Shown here piece after piece: positions 47,485 through 58,579 of a stretch of DNA of 64,000 bases; position 1 is the stretch's first letter, and each line of letters begins with the position of its first letter. The translations under genes and the position numbers were made by a program. Under the pieces are notes generated by a model that worked only from the letters and a program-made list of their open reading frames with translations, was not told the origin of the DNA and did not search any database. The stretch covers positions 577,501 through 641,500 of the forward strand of contig WPIO01000124.1 in NCBI GenBank assembly GCA_009760855.2, read 5' to 3'. The stretch is from Cristatella mucedo (Eukaryota; Bryozoa; Phylactolaemata; Cristatellidae).

Positions 47485-48130
47485 TTTGCGTGCTAAAAAA
47501 AGTGCCGACCCCGAGCAAGTAATCACCAGCTAATACGCGCGCTTCTTTTACAGCTGACGTACAGTGTCTTCTATCGAGATAATTAATGTCAACTGTAGCG
47601 TTTTGCTGGTACATGCCGAGTCATCGACAGAACACTTACGTCGTCTGACGAAGTCTCTTCATTGCTTTGCAACAACTCGTAGCCCACGAGTCTCCAGATT
47701 CATCTATCGTAATCGTACATGCTTGCAAACGACCACCTTGACTAACAAGTATGTCTTAATCCTTCAGTAGCTCAAGCTCCACTGCTTATGTTATAGCGTC
47801 GCATGTATTAAAGTCGCTAATCGTCTCAAGTTATTGAAAATCATCATGAATCAATGCACAACGGAACCTCTTAAGGAGATTATCTCATAATTCCACAGCA
47901 CCAATATTCCTGAACAGGTCCATATACACTCGAAGTATTTACTTCGATCCAGTGCCTGTCAAATTGGTTTACGCTCGCGGGACCACATATTAGTTTAATT
48001 CCGACGGCACCCAGCTATATTGATCATTCAATGTCCGGTGTGATTTAGCCTAGGACAGGAAGGATTACGATCGGCGTAACGCACTGTCGACGCTTGTAAA
48101 ACTGTCTCGTATGGTTCATCAGCCCGATGT
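47485..48130. other. No recognised gene
   Basis: Nothing seen. Confidence 0.3.
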
Positions 48131-48133
48131 AAC

Positions 48134-48250
48134 AGGCCGTAATATACCTCCAGGCCGGGGTATAACCGACGTTTAAACGGCCTACACCAGATTATACCCG
48201 GTTATATTATGGCCTTGGGCCAGTTAACACGCTGGGGTATATTATGGCCT
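48134..48250. repeat. Imperfect inverted repeat cluster
   Basis: AGGCCGTAATATACCTC (48134-48150) pairs with GGGGTATATTATGGCCT (48234-48250) at 15 of 17 positions. Smaller gtataac/gttatac pairs lie inside. The segment could fold as one long hairpin. Confidence 0.6.
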
Positions 48251-48417
48251 TAAGTCAAATCGTACCGCCTCTAGACCTAATCATATCCCCGTGATATCAC
48301 TAATATTGAGCGATGTACACATGTTGCTAAAATTGTTAACATTTTACTTAAAACTGTAAACACATAGACTTTGATTGCTTCAACCAGAGAACTTTTATCA
48401 GAATAAATAATAAACCT

Positions 48418-48688
48418 CTAAAAAATTTCTTACGTACGTCACAACGTCCCCTGACATGACGCCATTTAAAAAGAAATTTAAAATGCACCTTTTTGTTACA
48501 GCATTTGGGGATCTTTGCGATTCGTCCTTCGTGTGCATGTACCTGCCTACGCTGTGCCTGCTGCTTGTTGACGTTACACTAGACATTTGGCAATGCTTTA
48601 TATGCAGCATCTTTAAAGTGCCCAGAGAGAAATTTAGTTCTCTGGTGATGCTATACAAATGTTTAATTATTATTACTATTAAGATTAG
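48418..48688 (+). mobile_element. LINE family 1, 3' end only
   Basis: The C-terminal codons (TPFKKKFKMHLFVTAFG at about 48456) are followed by the 3' UTR, the stem-loop (48615-48655: agtgcccagagagaaattta ... ctctggtgatgct) and a TTATTATTA tail. Confidence 0.8.
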
Positions 48689-48689
48689 T

Positions 48690-49380
48690 ACCATACTGCT
48701 CAGTTGTGTTTTCGCATTAAAATAAAAGTACATATCTAATACTCTTAATACTCACTCCAGCATAATTGTTCAAAGCTCGACCCTGATAATGACATCAAAA
48801 TGATCAGGCTTAATTCAAGATATAAAGTGCACGATCTGTTATTGAATGAAGATTGAAGCTTGTGGAATAAGAAGCAATCCATTGAGTCGCCGACTTTTGT
48901 TTGGATGACCTACTACGTCACTACTCAATCGAAGAGCCGCGGCCATGATCTCGGCATCTGTTGCACAGACACTCTAACGTGAGATGATGCCACCGATGTT
49001 CACATATTCATTGACATCTTGGTTCAAGTAGTCCTGTCGTTTTTTGTCATAGCAGTCCTCATGTGCTGGATGACTTTATCTCTGAGACGGAAGTGTTTGT
49101 TTTATTATCCTTTCAGGATGTAGCTGACTGCCCGTAAGTAGTATTTCTCATCACCTTTGGCTTTATATATACGCCGTTACGCTGTAAGGTCCCTTGTTCC
49201 TCAAAATTATACAGCCTTATCTATCTTCTTCCATGTTCTTATTCCCTAGATATCGGTGGACGTTCGTTGTCGGCTGGTCTGTATATGGATAATTGTCGTA
49301 CAAAATTAATTAGAATTAAAGGTTAATTATATTTAAAAGGTTTAGTTCTCTAGTTCATCTTTTTCAGATGGGACATATTC
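48690..49380. other. No recognised gene
   Basis: Nothing seen. Confidence 0.3.
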
Positions 49381-49381
49381 T

Positions 49382-49488
49382 GGCCTGAAGGGGTGTGGTC
49401 AGGCCCTGTTCATTTTAAACCTCCGCTTAATTTAGCCTAGGCCACCTTTTCCCCGGCTATAGTCAGGCCTGAGCCAGACTATAGCCGG
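49382..49488. repeat. Palindrome cluster
   Basis: Perfect 12-bp arms CCGGCTATAGTC (49453-49464) and GACTATAGCCGG (49477-49488) surround a 12-base loop. GGCCTGA and TCAGGCC (49382-49405) form a second perfect 7-bp pair. Confidence 0.8.
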
Positions 49489-49509
49489 TTCTAGATCTAG
49501 GCCGGGACA

Positions 49510-51105
49510 TCCGATTTGTGTCTGCTACGCCTGAGCGGCTGATATTAACTATGTCCGGCCGGGGGTCACCCGCCAAGCTTGCCCTCTGACTTGGGGCAGG
49601 ATATGTGATAAGGACGTTGCCCTTTAGCAGTCAGTCGAGTTCTATCGGAAGTGTCGAACGTGGACTCGGGCACGGAAATCCCTCTGGAATCTCACGTGCG
49701 AACGCTTAAGTGTCGACTGTCCTGGAAATCACATCCGGCCGCAGACAAACACGAGATACCGGCTACCTCCACTAATTGCCCGCTCTTTTCCCGACCTACC
49801 ACTTAGTATGTCGTTCTTAGCGCCCCAGTGCGGGAACTCGTGGCTGGTTGAGACGTACGTGAGTCCCCGTTAAAATCCACTCGCACCTTAGACAAGTGAA
49901 CGGCGGTAATACTGGGGCAACATTCCTGGTCGCCGTCGAGGATCGCTTGAGCCGAGGGCGCTATATCTTCCACTTCTTTGAGCGCTTTCGTCAAGGTCAT
50001 TCCGCATTCCTAGGTGTCTAGTTACACCTAGATTCCCATCGAGTATTGAACAGCTCCCGTGTTAATGTTGGCGCCTGGGATTTTTCTGTACAGAGATATT
50101 TAATAAGCCATCGCTACTCTTTCGCTACATTTTTGCCCCAGTCAGATGGCAAGGGATAGAAATAACTGGGTCTAGGTAGGTCGAGTGGATAGTAGTGGTC
50201 CCCCAGTCTTGGTTAGAGAATTTTGTTCAGTGCGATGTCAGCGACGAACCAATTGGATTCCATTGACCTGGTAAATAGTAGTAGCAGAGACTATTTAGAT
50301 AATTTATCGGGAAGGAGTCGCCACATCCTCGCAACGAGACTGTTACTAGCCTGATTTCATGTAAGGACCAAAGTTACGTTGGCGCACTAAAAACCAAAAT
50401 AGCCGCCGCATATTGGTCATGTAAAACAGCCATTTTGGTCGACTGGTCTACCAGCGTACATTTCTGTTTTACTTTCACTAGTCCTGTAGCCATTTTTGTG
50501 AGCTTGCACGTGTGCTTCCTACGAAAGTCCCAAGTCTTGCACCATAGGCTTGCAGGGTTTTGAAACCTTTTGGCTATCTCGCGGCGAACTAATTTTCCTG
50601 GACTAAAAATCGCTGCATTAATGACTGGCCTATTGCAATTATCCGAAGACGACGTAAGCAGAAAAGCAGCAGCGCGAAATTAAAACAGCAAGCGGCGCAT
50701 TAATTTAAGATCGACGGAGGACATGTTAGTTAACATAGTCGGTCAGCCTCTTTAATTAACACATCGATACAGGCTATCCCAAACCATCGTGGCTCCAGGG
50801 CACCTTCAGTTCTATTGCTACGTGATTCACTGAGACTGTTAAAAGAGAAACATTTTCACATTGATTTTAGCGAAACGCTCAAAAAGCGTATAATCACTGA
50901 TCGGTGATTTTCTCCAAATCTACGAGCTACTGACTGATGTTCAATCACTGACGACACTTTATGTCGCCGGGGTTTAAATATCTAGACACTTGCGGAAAAG
51001 TTCACCTTGAGTTTAACAAGAAAATTACATTTTTTCCATTAACGGTTTTCATCTGCCGATTTGACCAGCTGCAGATACTCATTCTACCTCTCCGTTTTTG
51101 AATCC
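49510..51105. other. No recognised gene
   Basis: A 65-codon ORF at 49803-50000 (-) has no known motif. Composition shifts from GC-rich (49540-50050) to AT-rich. Confidence 0.3.
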
Positions 51106-51109
51106 TATT

Positions 51110-51230
51110 ATGAATTGCCACACCAGGCATTCGATCGTGCTTCCTTTGCGGCGAATGTAAAGTGCCTAGAAAAAGATTGAGATGTCTGAGGGTGTATCAA
51201 ATTTATTATTATCATTATTATTATTATTGG
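51110..51230 (+). mobile_element. LINE family 1, 3' terminus
   Basis: Only the last 120 bp remain: the stem-loop (aagtgcctagaaaaagattg at 51160, tctgagggtgtat) and a (TTA)n tail to 51229. Confidence 0.8.
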
Positions 51231-51234
51231 TTAG

Positions 51235-52020
51235 ACTTCAGAAGCCACTTGGACAAGGCTGCTTCATCCAGAACATAAATCACTGGAAAGAAATAGGGGA
51301 GTAGCTTCCTGCTACTATGTCCAAAAAGGGCTTTGCAGCCGGTTGCATCTAGACTTCGATCTTGTTGTGTGTGAACTTGAAGCCATTTTTTCAATGACTT
51401 TTGAATGACCAAAGCTCGGGCCCTCCTGCAAAGTTCATGGCTACTACCCTACCTGTGGGCGTAAAAAGCATCCGTTATTCATTTACATGGTGATCCTATA
51501 TCATCATAAGAAAACAGTCTAATGAAGAAGGAGCTGCATCCTGCTAGCATTCATTAAAGGATAGCAGGTTATTACCATGGACTCTAGTCACGGTCTCGGT
51601 AGGCGACGACGTAATGCCAAGCTCACGGTTGAGCCTTTAACGTCCAACGTTTAGTTATAAAATACAGCTTATTCGCTTCAGTTATTCTTAACTGAAACCT
51701 TTCGAAACCTTGGGCCTCTGGGTATCAATTGAACTAAACTGCCTGTCTTATTATTATTATTATTATTAATATTATAATTACATCGGATCAGCAATACCTC
51801 CTTTACAAGCCTAGCCTATCCCATCTGGCATTAAGCCTGCCACAGGACGTTTGGCTATGACGCATTTCCGTTACCATCGTATACGCTGGCTACATTACCC
51901 GCCGTTCAGCGGGTGAGCGCCGCTTGTAGTGTGTGTGCGTTATGCAAGGTTGCTGGCCGTATTGCAATTGCGTTGACAGACAGTAGGAATTCTGAGTGGA
52001 CTGTAGTGGTTTTCCACTGA
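51235..52020. other. No recognised gene
   Basis: A TTA run occurs at 51748-51772. No gene. Confidence 0.3.
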
Positions 52021-52024
52021 TCTA

Positions 52025-53895
52025 AGGGAAGGTTCTGGATCAACTTATTGACTTAGGGGTATTACCCGACTCGGTGAGATCCAGCTGGCTTGAGTGGTAT
52101 GTAAGTGTAGTTTAAGTTCGTTGTGCTGCCGATCTTTGTACACATGCAATGTCTTTGCTGATGGACAACGGTACCAATGTATACGGACAGCCTTTTTTTG
52201 GCAGTTTCTGCATGTGAACGTGGAGCTATTTCCAGGTTCCCGCCTACGCAAGGCGAAACTCATTTTGACCAGCTTCTATTCCTTGCATTACTCCTCCACG
52301 GAACAGATTTTGTTTGTTAATAAGAATGCCGCGTCGCATGTTAGCGATATTGTTCGGACGAGGTGTAGGCCCTTCCCAAACCAGCTGACCGCGGCAGCCG
52401 TTTAGTTTCTCGCGTTGGCCTGCACTGCTACCCTTATCGTTGCAACCGTTGCAACTGCAGTTTCCATTGTTGTCCGGTCAACCGCTTTTGTCGTGAAGAC
52501 ATCCTTCACATTCCTTTTCCTGTAACGCGAGCACCGAGGACCTAGAAAGGCTAGATCGTGTCAGAACCAAAGTCAATAGTATATTTCCGCCACTCTGCGT
52601 GTGAATTGCTCCCGCTGCTGCTGCTCCCTTCGTGCCCGCTCTGGTGCTTTTAGTATCAATTGGCCAAGCTTCCACTTCTAGCGCGTTCAAGCTTTATTAT
52701 AATTACACTAAATTGCACAGCCTTGTCAGGGCTACTCTTCGATGCAAAGCGGCAGGTGACGGCCAGCTTGCTTGTAAACTATGGCAGACATCCGTCTCGT
52801 GCGCCATATATTCAAGCTCGTGCACCGTTAAAGCTTATGGCGACCGAACAGTCGTGAGAGCTTTCAGTCCGTTGCTCTTCTCCATTTATACTCAACCTAA
52901 CCTCTGTTAAAAGTGACTCAGGCCCATGGAATAGGATATCACTGTTATGCTGACGATACGCAGCTGTGCATGTCATTTAAACCATCGGAATCTGCTGCAG
53001 CGACTGATTAACTGAATTCTTGCCTTGCCGACATTCGATCCTGGATGTCAAAATTTCCAAATTTCCTCAAACTAAACGACGATAAAACTGAACTGCTTGT
53101 GTGGCTGGATTAGAAGGCGTTGCTCTTCTAATAAGTAATGCTGTTGTGCTACCATCACCATCTGCTGGGAATTTAGGTGTCATCTTCGGCATATGACTAA
53201 ATTTTGTAAACTTCGTTAAGAAGACTGCTTCCACAGCTAGCCACCAATCCGATCCCTATCTAAGATTAGGAGCTGTCTTCCACAATGGCTTGCAAAAATT
53301 TTACTAGCTCCTTATTTCTGTCTCGGCTAGATTATTGTAATTTTCTTTTGGCTGGGCTACCGAAAAAAAAAGCAACTAGGCCACTGCAGTTGGCTGTGAA
53401 TGTGGCTGCAAGGCTAGTTTGCAGATCCCTATGATTTGATCATGTGTTTCCTTTACTAAAGAGCTACGGCGGCTTCAGGTTGATCAACGGATACAGTGCA
53501 AAGTTCTTACGCTGACCCGCAAGGCCCACCGTGGCTTGGCTCCTTCATACCTAGCTGAACTGCTGCACCGGTTTCAGCCTCCAAGTGCCTTCAGGTTCTT
53601 GATGGACTTTAAATTAGCTGTTTCATTCCTCCACTTTAAAACCGTTGGCAACAGAAGCTTGTGCTCTGCATATCCTAGACTGCTGAACTTGCTTTCACGA
53701 TTCTTACTACCTCAACTGCTCTCCTGACTCAGCTACGCTTCCCACTTTATCTTTGTTGCATGAGATGAAGTCTGTTGGCTACCGAATGCGTACCGAAAGG
53801 TTGTGAGTGCGCTATACAAAACTCTCCTGCGTTATACCCACATAGTCATTGTGGCTCTGTGGAGTTACAGACGGGAGATACATTACATTACGATC
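52025..53895 (+). mobile_element. LINE family 2, longest copy, frame-broken
   Basis: RT relics appear in order on plus: LDQLIDLGVLPDSV near 52035; SPLLFSIYT near 52870; a YADDTQL-type catalytic motif near 52955 (tatgctgacgatacgcagct); FLKLNDDKTELLV near 53070. The C-terminal part matches 30300-31060 from 53225, and the tail ends in ACATTACATT near 53883. Frameshifts separate the pieces. Boundaries before 52860 are uncertain and unrelated sequence may interrupt it there. Confidence 0.7.
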
Positions 53896-53979
53896 CGGTT
53901 ATACCTTAAATGAATAGGCATTCCTACAGTATTTTTGTCCCCTCCCAGCAATGCTACCCTGACTGCACAGCTAAAGATT

Positions 53980-53993
53980 GGCTGACTGAACAG

Positions 53994-54088
<95 letters not shown>

Positions 54089-54145
54089 CACACACACACA
54101 CACGCAACACACATACGCAACACACACAAGCACACACACACAAGC

Positions 54146-54206
<61 letters not shown>

Positions 54207-54330
54207 CAAAAGAGCCTTGACGGCTATCACCACTGCTTTGAGTGAGCAATACAGGATCGCCTACTACAGGACTCGAACCCACTACCAGCGTAGTGAAGAG
54301 CGAGCACCTTACATATCCCTGAGCTGGGGC
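53980..54330 (-). mobile_element. SINE family B split by a microsatellite
   Basis: On plus, ctgactgaacagcctcac (53981) is the inverted tail. After the repeat tract comes ttggcaaaagagccttgacg (54203), then the inverted B box (aggactcgaacccacta at 54268) and an inverted A-box region (gcgagcaccttacat at about 54300). Confidence 0.75.
53996..54203. repeat. (CA)n(TA)n microsatellite inside a SINE
   Basis: CA units with a few GCACACAA interruptions to about 54162, then TA units to 54203. Elsewhere family B reads 'gcctcattttatatagcrgc' at this point, so both repeat types could have grown from it. Confidence 0.95.
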
Positions 54331-54334
54331 TCTC

Positions 54335-54890
54335 TGCAAGGAACGAGTCGGTGAGCTTTAGGCTGTTCCGGAAATAGTCCTGTTTGTTCAATGCTTTCTA
54401 ATTATGTTACCCTCAGTAAGACCCCCTCCCAGTGTGCACGTGAGTTGGACATGCGTGGCTGCTATCACTCTGAGGCTTACTGGCTGGAGTAGTTTACCAA
54501 ACAGGCTCGAAAGTGACGGGGCTGCCACTGTCTGGCAGCACCGTCACCTTTCCGTGACTCCACTTTCTGGCATGCTTGCAAGCGAGCATTTAGATGTGCA
54601 TTTTCTTGCGCACAACTTCTTCCCAACCCTCTCCCACACAAATATCGACCCTTGTAAATTGTCAACGCATGGTGAAGTCACCTGCTCGGCATCATCGTCT
54701 TCCCTCTCAAGTTTGCAAGATATCGACTGTTTTGCATTTGCTGCTATCTGTAATCGTACGCACGATGGATCTCCTCCGACGCACGGCAGCAACTTTGTTG
54801 TTGCCGTGCGCCTGCCTTTCTTCTGCTTGTCGGTTAGTAAGCAGCTGCAGACCTAGGCTTCGATTGGGTTTCGGCCCTGCTAAGCCGGCA
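54335..54890. other. No recognised gene
   Basis: A 150-codon ORF (54404-54856, +) and others in this GC-balanced segment have no domain I recognise. They could include exons of the gene ending at 55078. Confidence 0.3.
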
Positions 54891-54892
54891 GC

Positions 54893-55078
54893 CTAATCGA
54901 ATTGGTTACCCTGGACTGCTGCTGTCTGATTGAAGTGCAAAACGACATTGCAGAAGTGCAGCTCAAAGAAAAAAGGGAAAGCAGCGGCTTGCAGCAGCAA
55001 AAAGGCAGGTTGCAGAGACTCACTGATGCACGCGACGACCAGCTTTCATCGACGATCATCAACTCGGCCGAGTTGTAG
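54893..55078 (+). CDS. Candidate terminal exon with coiled-coil character
   Basis: An open frame runs from an acceptor-like gccggcag (ending at 54891) to a TAG at 55076-55078. It reads LIEVQNDIAEVQLKEKRESS, then a Gln/Arg/Leu-rich stretch, and ends STIINSAEL. The charged residues with spaced leucines suggest a coiled coil. An in-frame TAA just upstream (54885-54887) requires a splice or another start. I do not recognise the protein. It would end about 620 bp before the carrier start codon on the same strand. Confidence 0.35.
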   Translation, partial: LIELVTLDCCCLIEVQNDIAEVQLKEKRESSGLQQQKGRLQRLTDARDDQLSSTIINSAEL

Positions 55079-55699
55079 TCCTTGTGACTAAGGGAAACTC
55101 CACAAAATTAGGCCCAGTTTGAATAGGGATCGAGCCTCGGTCAGCGTGACAGGAATCTATCTGACTGGAATCTCCATATCTCGAGATCAGTCGTTGCACA
55201 GGGCAACAGCCATTTAGTCGTTGGGGGGGACCTCGGCTGCAGTACTTGGGGGATGGGTCTGCTGGTTATGGCCTCTGCCAGACTTATAAAGTAGAAACAA
55301 GCCCCGCGGCATCCCTGTAGCCCTAGCGGTCGAATTTTGTAACCGTGTGCTCATGCTTGGAAGCCTGTAGGAAGAAAGTTAGTGTCGACTAAGACTGTGT
55401 GCATGTAGGTTTTAGAGAGATAAAGATAGTAGCTATGGCATGGCTCTGTGTGTAATCTTCTTACTGGCCCGAGTGCTCGAATCGGCGATGCGAGCCTGCT
55501 GCTGCTGCTCGCGGCTGCCTAAAAGCGAGCTGTTGATTTGTCCTGCTCCTTGCAATCATTTGGCTCGCGACGCTCTTGTAGGCTCTCGACGAGTGCTGCG
55601 ATCTGGTCTGCGAAGATGAGCGCCGAGCATCGAGCGCCTTGAGCAGCGCAGCGCAGTGTCCAAGCGGAGGAGGCATCTGCTACCCGGTCGAGCTTGGCT
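55079..55699 (+). promoter_or_regulatory. Presumed promoter and 5' UTR region of the SLC25A16-like gene
   Basis: This interval lies between the candidate coiled-coil exon and the carrier ATG. No TATA box is obvious. An in-frame TGA at 55640-55642 closes the carrier frame upstream, so the 5' UTR lies at least partly here. The assignment rests on position. Confidence 0.35.
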
Positions 55700-55802
55700 A
55701 TGGTAGACAGTCGGAGCCTGAGTGCACTGCAGTCGAATGCTGAGATCGATCGTGCTCGCAGTGAGCGTATTAGGAAGCTGGGAGCCACCTTTGTCGCAGG
55801 CG
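55700..55802 (+). CDS. SLC25A16: SLC25A16-like exon 1 (start)
   Basis: Starts ATG GTA GAC ([13 protein letters not shown]) and ends KLGATFVAG plus one base. The donor is GTAAGG at 55803 (phase 1). The FVAGG at the junction matches the first transmembrane segment entry (FLAGG) of the family. No mitochondrial presequence is expected for carriers. Confidence 0.85.
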
Positions 55803-58423
55803 GTAAGGCAAGCAACTAGCGCACTAACGCAGCCGATCGGCTGTCTGCTGCTGGCAATTGCGCTGAGCCCTCTCCGCTCTGCGACTGCTTCCGTTTTTTG
55901 CAAGGCCTTGCCGGATGCACGTCCAAGACGGCCGTGGCCCCGCTCGATCGGGTGAAGATCTTGTTGCAGGCGCACAATCGACACTACAAGCACCTGGGTA
56001 ATTAGCCGCTGACAGCGAGCTTGCTGGTGCATAGCCACCTACGTGGCTTGCTGGTGCATAGCCACCTACGTGCTGAGATTGCTGCCATGTTTTGCTAGCA
56101 AAAGAAGCAGGGAAAGATGCGAGCAGAGCAAAACAGGTCTTAGATGTAGTGTCGGCCTGCCGGCATCGGCTGCCATGCCGGCTTGTCGACGCAGTGCAGT
56201 GTGAAGTGTGACGTTGGTGTGACTTGTTTTGCTCATTGCCATGCTGTATGCTAAGTACAAAGCTTGCACTGGCTGGCACCTTCAGAGCCTGGGTTGAGGG
56301 CAGTGAATGGTAACCTGTTACCTGTGGCCTGGCTTGCTTGTGCTTTGGGTGTCACGCAACTTGACAATGCAAATTTGGGCTCTCCCTCTTGCAGATATGA
56401 TTGGCAAGCACTGTGTTGGCTTTCATTTTCTATGCAGATGACACTCAGCTGTAGCTGTGCTTTAATTCCTGTCTGACTTTCACTATGTCAGAAACTCTCG
56501 ACTGCCATGTGCTGCCAAAATTTGTACTTGCATGGCAGCAAACTCCATTGAATGACGGTAAAGCCAACATAATGGTTATGGGCAAATCTAGTATCACTCA
56601 GACTCGGGAAAGCGTAAATCTCAAAGTGGGCTAGGCCAGTGTGTTCCCTATAGCATGTGTGCAGAATCTGGGCGTGCCGGTCCGTTCCAAAAGGACCATC
56701 TACTAGACTGCCACATCGGCTCCATATTAAGTGTCTGCTTTCAGGTATGTAACATTGCACCACAGTAAAGCTGGTCCGTACATTTGTGTTATCCCATCTA
56801 AACTTATATAAATCACTACTTCCCGATCTACTTGCCTGTGCAGTAAGATGCTTATAGTAAGTATACAATTCAAGCAGCTAGGCTATATCTATCCTGAACA
56901 CTGCAACTACCACATACACCACAGCTCACCGACCTTGACTAGCAGCAGACCAACGTCGAGGCACTTTCTCCTCCTTTTAGGTCCCTTCATTCTCCAGCCC
57001 CCATGTGTCAAACAGAACCACTTCATCCTCAGGCTTCCCACCCTAGTGGTGGTACGCGCTGCATTGGCTTGACTCGTTTAGCTGCACCTCTCACCAGCCT
57101 CAAATCCTTCGGAAACCATGTCTTCAGTCCCTGAGATCCAAAGAGCTGGAACTTGCTTACGATTGACATCACCAGTCATCCCCTGGCTTGACATTCAACA
57201 GAAATCTATAGGACGCCTGTTAACTCATAGCATCTGCTCAGTCTGCGTGAATTGACATTTATGCTCTCCTGAATGCTGAAATTGTCTTATTATTAACTCA
57301 GTTGGCATGTGCCCATTACGGCATGATACTTCGTTTGTGAAGCGATCTAAGAGAACTATATCTCTATCTAGATGCTTTACAACTCATTGCAAGAGAATCA
57401 ATAACAAAGGGTTAGTGAAAAGTACAGTATCATGCTTGGACAAAAGCTGTACATGTTATCACAAACCATATTGACATGCTTCCCTTGTAGCATATGTAAA
57501 GCTCCTAGAAAGAGATTAAACTTATCTGATGGTGCTATGCAAATATCGTATTGTTGTTATTATTATTATTATTATAAGGATGCAAAAGCAAGCATGTAGC
57601 GTAGGCCGGCAGACTGACGCAAACAAGAAGACAGCATGCCCACTGAATCCTACATATGTCATAATAAAGTGTCTAGAAAGAGTTTTGGTTCTCTTAAGTT
57701 CTTTTTAGCAGAAATGTTCTATTAGTATTTTTTTATTGCTAATATCATTGTTGTCATGCCTGCTTTCACTGGACTGGGCCCCCCTCTTGACAGCAGTGCA
57801 CGGAGCTGGAGGGCAAGATGTGCTGATCGGCGGTTGTTGGTGGTGCCGTTTTGCTGTTGCAGCGGCCACCCACCCGGTGGTGCTCATGAAGCAAGCCATG
57901 TTTTCTTCCACAACGAAACCGACCAATACCTGTGGCTGCTGGTGCATTGACCTAGCTATAGCATGGTAGAGCTCTTTAAGCACTCCATCTCAGCTAGATT
58001 GCTATTGGTGTGTCCTGGTGACATTAGATTTTCTTCGAGGAGAACTAGCATTTAGGATGTTTTTCTTAATGCAGCCGGGACTGCCAGGTTGTAAGCGCTT
58101 ACCTTACAGACTTTCGGACTTCATGAAAGTGGTTAGCTGTGTGATGGCTACGCAGGCTGCCGTACAGCTCGAACGCAAGTAGTGGGCCAGGCTGCAGGAG
58201 CATGACGTGGCCGAAGAAGCCCTGCACTGTGTGGCTGGAAAAGGGGACGGTCAGGGACTCGGTGGTCGTCTGCTCGCTGTGTCCGTTTGACTCGACACTT
58301 TTCTTACCGTTTATCTGTAAGCATGCTGCCATTGGTAGAAATCTTTTCTTCTAAATGACGTTGCTTCATCGGAAGCTCTTTAAGCGTCTGCCTGCTGTGA
58401 GCTTTCGACTCGTGTGTGTGTGT

Positions 58424-58482
<59 letters not shown>

Positions 58483-58485
58483 TGT

Positions 58486-58579
<94 letters not shown>

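Noticed and set aside
54404-54856. 150-codon ORF (+)
   Set aside because: Its composition is like that of the neighbouring frames, and no motif is visible. It could hold part of an exon, but I cannot support one.
57705-57983. ORFs on both strands in the carrier intron
   Set aside because: They have no carrier motif, and frames and phases do not fit between exons 2 and 3, which join directly.
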